DNA from: UBA4736 sp002404015
GTDB lineage: Bacteria; Chloroflexota; Dormibacteria; Dormibacterales; Dormibacteraceae
Reading direction: 5' to 3'
Length of the DNA stretch: 52,943 nucleotides
Assembly (NCBI GenBank): GCA_036747295.1
Contig: DAIOCN010000018.1
Span: forward strand, 1-52,943
The notes beneath the pieces are model-generated. The model did no database searches. It saw only the letters and a program-made list of their open reading frames with translations, and was not told the DNA's origin. A program made the translations under genes and the position numbers. Below, piece after piece: positions 35,085-42,160 of the stretch. How positions within the stretch are numbered: position 1 is the stretch's first letter; every line of letters starts with the position of its first letter.

Positions 35085-36259
35085 GGATCTTGATACTCGG
35101 GGGAGACGGGTATCTGGGCTGGCCCACGGCCCTTCACTTCTCCGCCCGCGACCACGAGGTCGCCGTCGTCGACAACTTCCTGCGGCGCCGATACCACCTC
35201 GAGCTGGGTACCGACTCGCTGACGCCCATCCGATCGCTGCAGGAGCGAGTGGAGGCTTGGCGGCAGGTCGGCGGCGGCGAGATCGGCGTCCACATCGGCG
35301 ACATCACCGACTATCCGTTCCTGGAGCGGGTCGTTCGTGAATTCAGGCCAGACGCCATCGTTCACTACGGTGAGCAGCCCAGCGCGCCGTACTCGATGCT
35401 CGATCGCGACCACTGCGTCTTCACCCAGGTGAACAACGTCGTCGGCACGCTCAATGTGCTGTTCGCGATCCGCGATCACGTGCCTGAGTGTCACCTGATC
35501 AAGCTCGGCACCATGGGCGAGTACGGCACGCCCGACATCGACATCGAGGAAGGTTTCATCAACATCGAGCACAACGGTCGCTCCGACCGGCTGCCCTTCC
35601 CCAAGGTGCCGGGATCCTTCTACCACCTGTCGAAAGTGCACGACAGCCACAACATCCACTTTGCGAATCGGATCTGGGGCATCAAGTGCACCGACCTGAA
35701 CCAGGGCGTGGTTTACGGAATCGAGACCGACGAGACCGCGCTGGACGACCGCCTCATGACCAGATTCGACTACGACGAGTGTTTCGGCACCGCGTTGAAC
35801 CGGTTCTGCGTGCAGGCGGTGATCGGTCATCCGCTGACCGTCTATGGCCAGGGCGGGCAGACGCGAGGTTACCTCAACATCCGCGACACGATGCAGTGCG
35901 TGGCCCTGACTGCCGCGAACCCGCCGGCGGAGAACGAATATCGGGTGTTCAACCAGTTCACCGAGCAGTTCACGGTGAACGAATTGGCTGAGCTGGTCGT
36001 GCGGGCCGGCTCCGAAGCTGGCCTTGCGGTGCGGATCGAGCCGATCCGGGATCCCCGCGTGGAAAGGGAGCAGCACTATTACAACGCCAAGCACACCGGG
36101 CTGCACGATCTCGGCCTGAAGCCACATCTACTTTCGGACGAGCTGGTCGAGTCGATGCTCGCCACCATCCAGCGCTACAAGGATCGGGTGGTTCGCGATC
36201 GGATCGTGCCCCAGATCCAGTGGCGCCAGTCGGCGTTGGAAGGCGTAGTCGCCCCCTGA
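35081..36259 (+). CDS. sqdB: UDP-sulfoquinovose synthase
   Basis: A 392-residue extended SDR. ILILGGDGYLGWPTALHFS binds NAD; VDNFLRRRYHLELGTDSL is the SQD1-specific segment; HYGEQPSAPYSMLD, LGTMGEYGTPDIDIEEG and FYHLSKVHDSHNI (YxxxK) complete the signature. It makes UDP-sulfoquinovose from UDP-glucose and sulfite, the head-group donor for sulfolipid or for sulfoquinovose in glycans. No sulfoquinovosyl transferase gene follows, so here it may serve a surface polysaccharide or N-glycan-like polymer; that is inference. TTG start overlaps the small upstream ORF. Confidence 0.9.
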   Translation: MRILILGGDGYLGWPTALHFSARDHEVAVVDNFLRRRYHLELGTDSLTPIRSLQERVEAWRQVGGGEIGVHIGDITDYPFLERVVREFRPDAIVHYGEQPSAPYSMLDRDHCVFTQVNNVVGTLNVLFAIRDHVPECHLIKLGTMGEYGTPDIDIEEGFINIEHNGRSDRLPFPKVPGSFYHLSKVHDSHNIHFANRIWGIKCTDLNQGVVYGIETDETALDDRLMTRFDYDECFGTALNRFCVQAVIGHPLTVYGQGGQTRGYLNIRDTMQCVALTAANPPAENEYRVFNQFTEQFTVNELAELVVRAGSEAGLAVRIEPIRDPRVEREQHYYNAKHTGLHDLGLKPHLLSDELVESMLATIQRYKDRVVRDRIVPQIQWRQSALEGVVAP

Positions 36260-36372
36260 CGGGGATGGTTTCGTCGGCAGGTCAATTCGAGTGGGCAGCC
36301 GTTGGATACCCCGCCATAGCAGGGTGCTGCAGAGTGGCTGCTCCGGCTAGCTGTCGAACCTCACACGCCGGA

Positions 36373-36483
36373 CGAATCGCGCTCCTCGGTGCGCTGCTGC
36401 TCGCGGAGCCCCTCCGCCCTCTCGACTTCGCTGGCGCGGCCGGGGTAGCAGCGGGGCTCTACCTGGTGCAGCGCGGAGGCTGA
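36373..36483 (+). pseudogene. C-terminal remnant of an EamA/DMT transporter
   Basis: The last 36 codons before the stop at 36483 read IALLGALLLAEPLRPLDFAG and then GLYLVQRGG. This matches the final two helices of EamA-family (drug/metabolite transporter) proteins, where the first repeat motif is L-L-G-E-P-L. Upstream, 36,260-36,372 has no transporter-like sequence in this frame, so only the tail remains. It marks the left edge of the decayed, IS-rich segment. Confidence 0.55.
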
Positions 36484-36496
36484 CGTCTGCCTGGGC

Positions 36497-36916
36497 CTAG
36501 CCGGCGTCCCCGATCACCTGGTGGACTTCGACGACGTTGCCGGCGGGATCGTAAAAGAAGATCTGGTGCCAGTTGGCGATCGACCAAACCCCGTAGTCGG
36601 AGTAGGGCACCCCGTGCTTCTCGAGGTTGGCCTTGACTGCCGCCAGATCGTCGGTGCGGAACGCGATGTGGCCGCGGACGAGTGGGTTGACCGCCTGCTT
36701 CAGCCGGTGGCCGACCTCCAGGTCCATCGTCGCCAGGTGTATCTCGACGCCGTCGGAGTCGAGGAACGTGACCGGCGCGGCGTACTCGTCCGTCATCCGG
36801 CTGGCGGCCGCGCCGGTGGTCTTTTCGTCGATCTCGAGGACCGACCGGTAGAACTCGGTCATGGTGGGCACCTGGGCCGACGTGAGGTTGATATGGTGGA
36901 ACTTGACGAGGCTCAT
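36497..36916 (-). CDS. VOC-superfamily (glyoxalase/dioxygenase-like) protein
   Basis: A 139-residue protein with two beta-alpha-beta-beta-beta units: VKFHHINLTSAQVPTMTEFY begins the first, and RGHIAFRTDDLAAVKANLEK with FFYDPAGNVVEVHQ the second. Likely metal ligands are His7/8 of the first strand, His of RGHIAF and Glu of VVEVHQ. Such proteins include lyases, dioxygenases and resistance enzymes; the substrate cannot be predicted. AAGGAG lies 12 bases before the ATG, one of the few clear Shine-Dalgarno sites here. The upstream transposase frame overlaps its first codon. Confidence 0.83.
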   Translation of the reverse strand: MSLVKFHHINLTSAQVPTMTEFYRSVLEIDEKTTGAAASRMTDEYAAPVTFLDSDGVEIHLATMDLEVGHRLKQAVNPLVRGHIAFRTDDLAAVKANLEKHGVPYSDYGVWSIANWHQIFFYDPAGNVVEVHQVIGDAG

Positions 36917-38313
36917 TCGGTCTGATTCTCCTTACGCACCGGGCGGGGCGCTTCTGCCCCAAGCCTAGACGGGCGCCCTCGGGGTGTGGGCTGCACAAAG
37001 TCCGTTGACCGATCTGGCCAGCCCCATGTTGTGCGGCTATTTGGTGAGGCTGGTCTCGTTGCGGCGCTCGTACGCGTTGAGCAGGCCGCCCAAGCGTCGG
37101 CGGCGCGTGACCTCGCCCCGCGGGAGCGCTGGATCGGCGCCGGGCGGCGGCTGGAGACCCCGCGAGCGATGGGGTCGGGCGCGGTTGTAGTGGTCAACGT
37201 ATTCGTCCAAGACCCTGTGGGTTGAAAAAAGACGCCGCGCGGCCACCGGCACGCGTCGGTACAGCTCAGTAGGCCACCGAGCCGAACCGTCCGGCTGATC
37301 TGCCCATCCGACGGAGCGATCGGATCGCCACGGGAAGCGGGCGGTCGCAGGTTCCGACTCCGATGGGGGCGCTCATCGTTGTAGTGCGAGCAGTACTCAT
37401 GCAGCACCGCTTCGAGGTGTCGCTGATTCACGATCAGCATCCAGTCCAGGCACTCGCGGCGACAGCTTCCCACCCACCGCTCCGCGTGCGCGTTCGCCAT
37501 CGGCGCCATCAGCGGGGTCACGATCACCCGAGCGCCTTCCGATTTGAAGACGGTGTCGGCTTTTGGAGCGAACTTCCGGTCGCGGTCGTGAATCACGAAC
37601 CTCAGCTTGATTCCCTCGTCCTCCAGTTTCCAGCTCAGGTTCCGGGCCTGCTGGGTTACCCAAAGTTCGTTCGGCTCTGCGGTGCAGGTCGCGGCCAACA
37701 CTCGCCGAGTCGCCAGGTGCACAAATAGAAGGACGTAGAGCCGCTTGAAGAAGATCGTGTCCACGCTGAAGAAGTCCGCCGCCACCAGGGTCTCAGCGTG
37801 CGCGGCCAGGAACTGCTTCCAGGTCAGCTGAGAACGACGCCCTGCCGGCGGGATGCCAGCGCCGAGCAGCACTGATCGAATCGTGGTCGCCGCCACCGTG
37901 TGGCCAAGCTTGAGCAGTTCGCCGCGAATACGGAAGTAGCCCCAGCGCGAGTTCTCGCGCGCCATTCGCACAATCAGCTCCCGGCACTCCTCCGAGGCCG
38001 GTGGCCGGCCCCGCCGCGGCCGGCCCCGATAAGCCGCCCACTTCCGGCGCACCAATTCGCGGTGCCAGCCGAGCACCGTCTCCGGCTTCACCAGTAAACC
38101 CGCCCACGCCGATGGCGGAATCCGCTCGCGCAAGGCTGCCAGAACCAAGCGATCGCCTGGACTCCAGCGCACCCGCTTGATCTGGCGCTCAAGAACCTGG
38201 ACCTGGCGGCGGAGCGCCAACACCTCAGCCTGGAGCTTGGCTTGGTCGCCGTGGCTCGTCGCGATCACGTCCAGCCAGAAGCGCACCAGCGAATACAGCA
38301 GCGAGCCCACCAC
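36913..38313 (-). CDS. DDE transposase/integrase (IS3/IS481-like), C-terminus extended by read-through
   Basis: N-terminal helical region, a HTH stretch (LLVKPETVLGWHRELVRRKW), then an rve integrase core. The catalytic residues are visible as the Asp in ADFFSVDTIFFKRLYVLL, the Asp in FVIHDRDRKFAP, and the Glu in NAHAERWVGSCRREC, so the triad is intact. True homology ends near RSRNLRPP and VRLGGLL, about base 37,250. The remaining 110 or so codons are low-complexity and are read in the wrong frame through another transposase remnant. The protein may still be active but its element looks rearranged. Confidence 0.8.
   Translation of the reverse strand: MVGSLLYSLVRFWLDVIATSHGDQAKLQAEVLALRRQVQVLERQIKRVRWSPGDRLVLAALRERIPPSAWAGLLVKPETVLGWHRELVRRKWAAYRGRPRRGRPPASEECRELIVRMARENSRWGYFRIRGELLKLGHTVAATTIRSVLLGAGIPPAGRRSQLTWKQFLAAHAETLVAADFFSVDTIFFKRLYVLLFVHLATRRVLAATCTAEPNELWVTQQARNLSWKLEDEGIKLRFVIHDRDRKFAPKADTVFKSEGARVIVTPLMAPMANAHAERWVGSCRRECLDWMLIVNQRHLEAVLHEYCSHYNDERPHRSRNLRPPASRGDPIAPSDGQISRTVRLGGLLSCTDACRWPRGVFFQPTGSWTNTLTTTTAPDPIARGVSSRRPAPIQRSRGARSRAADAWAACSTRTSAATRPASPNSRTTWGWPDRSTDFVQPTPRGRPSRLGAEAPRPVRKENQTE
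37037..37252 (-). pseudogene. C-terminal fragment of a second transposase
   Basis: STHRVLDEYVDHYNRARPHR then SRGLQPP and RRRRLGGLLNAYERR: the integrase end with the H-Y-N-R-P-H-R motif, in a different frame from the near-complete transposase that overlaps it. It is probably the tail of the element whose head is at 38390-38953. Confidence 0.7.
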
Positions 38314-38389
38314 CCCAGTCCGAAATCCTACCCGGCCGATGTCATCGGTCGCTCACCCCGCGCCACAAGCTGCGGTGCGAAGCTAGACG

Positions 38390-38953
38390 TGATTTTCGAA
38401 CCCCATACGGCTCGGGCATGTGCTCGCAGGAACTGCGACCAGGTCGGGCCTGAGCGCCGCGGTGCGGGCCCCAGTCGATGACGGCGAAGGAGCTTGCGGA
38501 TAGTGGAGTTGGAGAGTGGATAGCCAAGCTTGAGGAGTTCGCCCTGGATCCTGCGCTCGCCCCAACGCGGGTTTTCGTTGGCCATGCGACGATCAGGCTG
38601 CGTACCTCCTCGGAGATGGGAGGCCGTCCGCGACCGGGTCGGCGCCCGAAAGCAGCCCAGCGTCGGCGGACCAGTTCCCGGTGCCAGCGGAGGAGCGTGG
38701 CCGGAGTGAAGAGCAGGCGTCCGGCCGGCAGTCTGCGGCCGAGCGCTGCCAGGAGCAAGCGGTCGGTCGGAAGCAGCTCAGGTCGCTTGACATTACGGCG
38801 AAGGATGGCGACCTCGTGGCGGAGGGCAAGCAACTCGAGGTCGCGCTCGGCCTCCGACCGAGAGCGGACCACGAGGATGCCCACCAGCAGTCGCACCAGG
38901 GCATAGATGGACGCGAAGAGCACGAGCCGGGAACATAGGCTGACATCCGCCAC
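38390..38953 (-). pseudogene. N-terminal part of a transposase, frameshifted and truncated
   Basis: From 38953 the frame reads RDLELLALRHEVAILRRNVK and LLFTPATLLRWHRELVRRRW, related to the transposase at 36913-38313. Near 38,585 the frame shifts: NPRWGERRIQGELLKLGYPL and SQFLRAHARAV continue in another frame. Homology stops at about 38,400. It lacks the catalytic core, so it is dead. Confidence 0.75.
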
Positions 38954-39068
38954 GCTTCAAGCCGGAGGTAGTCGCCAGGCGATCACGGGATGCCGCCTCC
39001 AATAGGCAACCAGCGCCGTACCCCCAGGGAGCCTGCTGCGAGTTGAACGGACTTTTCGCGCCGCACAG

Positions 39069-39107
39069 GGGCAAAGTCAATCTGCAGGGCCTGGTCGGAC
39101 TTTGCCC
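39069..39107. repeat. 10-bp inverted repeat, possible IS end
   Basis: GGGCAAAGTC (39069-39078), 19-base loop, GACTTTGCCC (39098-39107). The right arm also contains CGGACTTTG, the inverse of the CAAAGTCCG found at 36996. It marks where the third transposase fragment stops being recognisable. Confidence 0.5.
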
Positions 39108-39110
39108 TCC

Positions 39111-39299
39111 TACGGCCCGGTCGGACGGCCGCAATTGTGGACGGGGCAGCTGCCGCCGCAGGACCACGACCTCGTGGCGGAGGACCAGCAGTTCGATCTC
39201 GTTGGCCGGTCCACGCCGACCGAGTACGACGATTAGCTCAAGGACACGGCGCAGCGCCCAGTAGATGAAGAAGAAAAGCACGAAGTCATCCTGCCGGAC
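39111..39299 (-). pseudogene. N-terminal fragment of a third transposase
   Basis: About 63 residues: FFFIYWALRRVLELIVVLGR and NEIELLVLRHEVVVLRRQLP, the leading region of the same transposase family, ending abruptly at the inverted repeat. No catalytic domain. The intervals 38,954-39,068 and 39,300-39,558 hold no gene I can support; a short minus-strand stretch near 39,500 (KGFFDRLRDAVSLDWVRG) is unidentified. Confidence 0.65.
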
Positions 39300-39558
39300 A
39301 CGGCCAAGATCTGCGCCTTCCGCCACGAATCGCCCGCGTTCCGAGTTTTCGGCACCCACACGCCGCGGGCGCTCGACCCTGACAGAAACCACACTCCCGC
39401 AAGCCATGGCCGGTGGGCCCCGATGCTTGGCCGCCGCCGCGGACCCAGTCCAGGCTGACCGCGTCCCGCAAGCGGTCGAAGAAGCCCTTCGAGGCCCACT
39501 CCGGCTTTCCGGTCAAACCACCCGGCTTGCGGAGCCGGATGGTCTCATGGTTGCCCGA

Positions 39559-41091
39559 TCAGCTCTGTGACCAGGCTCCGTCGACGAGGCGCATGATCCT
39601 CAGCGGATTGCCCTCCTGCAGCTCCGGCGGAAGCAGCTCTGCGGGGTAGGACTGGTATGCCACCGGGCGGAGGAAGCGCTTGATCGCGGCCGTCCCCACC
39701 GAGGTGTGGAGGGGCAGGGTGGTGGCCGGGTAAGGACCTCCATGCACCATCGCGTGGGTGACCGCCACCCCGGTCGGGTACCCATTCCAGATCAGGCGAC
39801 CGACCTTCTCCCGCAGTTCTGCCACCAGTCCGGCCAGCCCCAACACCTCCGAGGCCTCGGCATGGAGCGTCGCCGTGAGGTTGCCATGCAGTCCCCTAAC
39901 CAGCTCCAGCCGCTCCGCGTCTGAAGCGCAGCGCACCACCACCGCGAAAGGCCCGAAGTGCTCAGAGGCCAGCTCCGGCGTGGTCATGAAGGTCCTGGCA
40001 TCGGTGCTGAGGACTGTCGCCGGGTACGTGAACCCGGCAGCGCTCGGCGCCGGTCCCCCACCCGCCAGCAGCTCGACCCCCGCCAGCGCCGCTGTCCGCT
40101 GCACCTGGGCGGCGAGCGCGTCACGCGTCGCTGCATTGAGCAGGAAGGAAGCCTCAGTCTCCCCGGCCTTGGATCCAACCAGTGCCGCCCAGCGGCGTCC
40201 GGTCTCGCTGTCGGGCACGAAGACCAGGCCGGGCTTGGTGCAGAACTGGCCCGTGCCCTGCGTCATCGAGCCGATGAAGCCTTCGGCGATCGCGTCAAAG
40301 CGCGCCGCCAGCGCCGCCTCGGTGACCACGAACGGGTTCACGGACCCCATCTCCGCGTAGACCGGAATCGGCTCCGCCCGGGCAGCTGCCAGGTTGTACA
40401 GCGCACGCCCGCCACGAAGCGAGCCCGTGAACCCGACTGCCTTGATCCCGGCCGCCGCGACCAGGGCCTCTCCGACCTCGTTGCTGCGGCCATGGACGAG
40501 CGCGAAGGTCCCGGGTGGCGCCCCCACCGATTCAATACCGCGCAGGATCGCCTCGGCGCAGAGCTGGGATGTCTCGGGGTGCGAGGGGTGCCCCTTTACA
40601 ACCACCGGGCAGCGCGCGGCCAGTGCCGAGGCGGTGTCACCGCCGGGAACGCTGAAGGCGAGCGGGAAGTTGCTGGCCCCGAAGACCGCGACCGGCCCGA
40701 GCGGGAAGAGCAGCCTGCGCAGGTCGGGCCGCGGCGGCGCGAGATCCGGCCGGGCGTGATCGATCACCGCCTCCAGGACCGATCCCTCCTCACAGACATC
40801 GGCGAAGAGGCGGAACTGACCGCTGGCCCTGACCACTTCGCCGGTCAGTCGAGGAACCCCCAAGCCCGACTCACGATCTGCGACCGGCACGATCGAAGAG
40901 CTGGCCGCGTCCAGCTGATCGGCGATCGCACGCAGCATCGCCGCCACCTGAGCGGGGGTGTACGAACGCAGCACCGCGAAAGCTTCAGTGGCCCGCTCCA
41001 CCGCCGCCAGGACTTCGGCGGGTGAGGCATCGCTGAAGGTCGCCGACCCCGGCTTCCCGGTCCGCGGGTCGAAGGAGCTGAAGGAGCTCAC
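39559..41091 (-). CDS. aldehyde dehydrogenase, 2-oxoglutarate-semialdehyde (2,5-dioxovalerate) type
   Basis: A 510-residue NAD(P)-dependent aldehyde dehydrogenase. LFPLGPVAVFGASNFPLAFS and CPVVVKGHPSHPETS bind cofactor; the general-base Glu is in YAEMGSVNPFVV and the nucleophile Cys in QGTGQFCTKPGLVF. The N-F-P-L-A-F-S and K-G-H-P-S-H-P motifs are those of the KGSA dehydrogenase subgroup, which turns 2-oxoglutarate semialdehyde into 2-oxoglutarate at the end of oxidative pentose and hexarate pathways. It overlaps the FAH-family dehydratase by 4 bases, matching that pathway order. Confidence 0.9.
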   Translation of the reverse strand: MSSFSSFDPRTGKPGSATFSDASPAEVLAAVERATEAFAVLRSYTPAQVAAMLRAIADQLDAASSSIVPVADRESGLGVPRLTGEVVRASGQFRLFADVCEEGSVLEAVIDHARPDLAPPRPDLRRLLFPLGPVAVFGASNFPLAFSVPGGDTASALAARCPVVVKGHPSHPETSQLCAEAILRGIESVGAPPGTFALVHGRSNEVGEALVAAAGIKAVGFTGSLRGGRALYNLAAARAEPIPVYAEMGSVNPFVVTEAALAARFDAIAEGFIGSMTQGTGQFCTKPGLVFVPDSETGRRWAALVGSKAGETEASFLLNAATRDALAAQVQRTAALAGVELLAGGGPAPSAAGFTYPATVLSTDARTFMTTPELASEHFGPFAVVVRCASDAERLELVRGLHGNLTATLHAEASEVLGLAGLVAELREKVGRLIWNGYPTGVAVTHAMVHGGPYPATTLPLHTSVGTAAIKRFLRPVAYQSYPAELLPPELQEGNPLRIMRLVDGAWSQS

Positions 41092-41978
41092 AGGGCGGGC
41101 CTCGCGAAGGCGCCCGAATGGGGCACGGACACCACCCGGTTCACGAGCCGGCCCAGGCCCTCGATCGCTATCGACACCTCGTCCCCGGCCGTGGCGGTGT
41201 ATGGAGGCGGCGGGACCAACGAGGTGCCGGTGAGAAGCCAGGCGCCCGTGGGAAGGGGATAGCAGGAGTGGAGAACGGCGGCCAGCTCAGCGGGGCGCCG
41301 CACCATTTCCGAGAGCCGCGCCGAGCCCTCGAACACCAGCGACCCTCCACGCCGGATCGACATCGAGATCGGGGCTGCGGACACATCAACCGCCCACACC
41401 GGCACCGCTGCCGGGCCGATCGAGCAGCTCCGGTCGTACACCTTCGCCTGGGGCAGATAGAGGGGGTTCTCACCCTCGATCGAGCGCGAGCTCATGTCGT
41501 TGCCACAACTGAAGGCGACCGGCTCGCCGCGGCTGTTCGTCAGCAGCGCCAGCTCCGGCTCGGGCACATCCCAGGAGGAGTCCGGTCGCACGCCAACCTC
41601 TCCGCCCGAGGCGACCACCCGCCAGCCCGCCGCCTTGAAGAACAGCTCCGGCCGTTCGGCCGCATAGACCCGGGCGTAGACGTCGGAGTCGCCCGACTCC
41701 TCCATCCGCGCCTCCCGGCTCCGCAGGTAGGTGACCCCCGAGGCCCACACCTCCTGCGACTCGGCAGGGGCCAGCAGCTCGCACTCGGCAGGATCGAGTT
41801 CGGCGACGCCTGATTCGAGGGCGACGCGCAGTTCCTCCAGCGGCAGCGTCAGCAGGGCGTCGAGGCTCTGACCGACCTCCAGCAGTCGACCCTCGTACCA
41901 GAAGGCGAGCTTGGCGCGCCCAGCCTGGCCGAGGCGGACCAGCGCAGTCGCCGGCAGGGGATCCAGGTCGAGTGGCAT
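41088..41978 (-). CDS. FAH-family 2-keto-3-deoxy-pentonate dehydratase (KdaD-like)
   Basis: A 296-residue protein. WASGVTYLRSREARMEESGD, PELFFKAAGW, WDVPEPELALLTN (metal-binding E-x-E) and NDMSSRSIEGENPLYLPQAK are typical of the FAH-fold enzymes that dehydrate 2-keto-3-deoxy-arabinonate or -xylonate to 2-oxoglutarate semialdehyde. ATG 41978 is chosen because a TATTTT hexamer ends 6 bases before it; a start at 42104 would add 42 residues without family likeness. The downstream aldehyde dehydrogenase would use its product. The pentose specificity is inferred from context. Confidence 0.82.
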   Translation of the reverse strand: MPLDLDPLPATALVRLGQAGRAKLAFWYEGRLLEVGQSLDALLTLPLEELRVALESGVAELDPAECELLAPAESQEVWASGVTYLRSREARMEESGDSDVYARVYAAERPELFFKAAGWRVVASGGEVGVRPDSSWDVPEPELALLTNSRGEPVAFSCGNDMSSRSIEGENPLYLPQAKVYDRSCSIGPAAVPVWAVDVSAAPISMSIRRGGSLVFEGSARLSEMVRRPAELAAVLHSCYPLPTGAWLLTGTSLVPPPPYTATAGDEVSIAIEGLGRLVNRVVSVPHSGAFARPAL

Positions 41979-41984
41979 CGCATA

Positions 41985-41990
41985 AAAATA
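41985..41990 (-). promoter_or_regulatory. putative -10 hexamer (TATTTT) of the FAH dehydratase gene
   Basis: TATTTT ends 6 bases before ATG 41978, the fully leaderless spacing. No -35 match. The divergent interval 41979-42160 is shared with the arabinofuranosidase operon. Confidence 0.5.
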
Positions 41991-42117
41991 CCGCAGCGGC
42001 TGGCGGCCGGCCCGCTCTTGGAGGATGTCGTCGCCAAGGCTGAGGGGGGCTTGAGTTCGCCCGCGTCCGCCCGCACGCGACCGCACGATGGGGTCCCAGC
42101 TCAACCGATCGAGCCCC

Positions 42118-42146
42118 TTGACGACGCCGTCCCGGGGAGTTACTTT
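42118..42146 (+). promoter_or_regulatory. promoter of the arabinofuranosidase operon
   Basis: TTGACG (42118-42123), a 17-base spacer and TACTTT (42141-42146). The -10 lies inside the palindrome at 42138-42158, the layout expected for repression by steric block. The predicted transcript would start about 8 bases before the GTG at 42161. Confidence 0.6.
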
Positions 42147-42158
42147 CCGAAAGTAACT
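42138..42158 (+). promoter_or_regulatory. perfect palindromic operator, probably for the ROK regulator
   Basis: GTTACTTTC-C-GAAAGTAAC (42139-42157), extended to 21 bases by A/T at its ends, with no mismatch. It overlaps the -10 and ends 2 bases before the GTG of the arabinofuranosidase gene. The ROK regulator encoded second in the same operon is the most likely binder (inference). The leftward FAH gene starts 160 bases away and could be co-regulated. Confidence 0.7.
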
Positions 42159-42160
42159 AA

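Larger units (their letters stand above)
36996..39056. mobile_element. nested insertion-sequence remnants
   Basis: AAAGTCCGTT (36997-37006) recurs exactly inverted at 39046-39055, roughly the expected ends of an element whose transposase N-terminus starts at 38953 and whose C-terminus ends near 37040. A second, near-complete transposase (36913-38313 frame) occupies the middle, and about 100 residues of the outer enzyme are missing at the join. I infer one IS inserted into, or recombined with, a relative. Exact ends need alignment to complete copies. Confidence 0.45.

Noticed and set aside
39233..39516. Short minus-strand frames near 39.3-39.5 kb containing KGFFDRLRDAVSLDWVRG
   Set aside because: No recognised family, no clear start signal, and it lies in decayed IS DNA.
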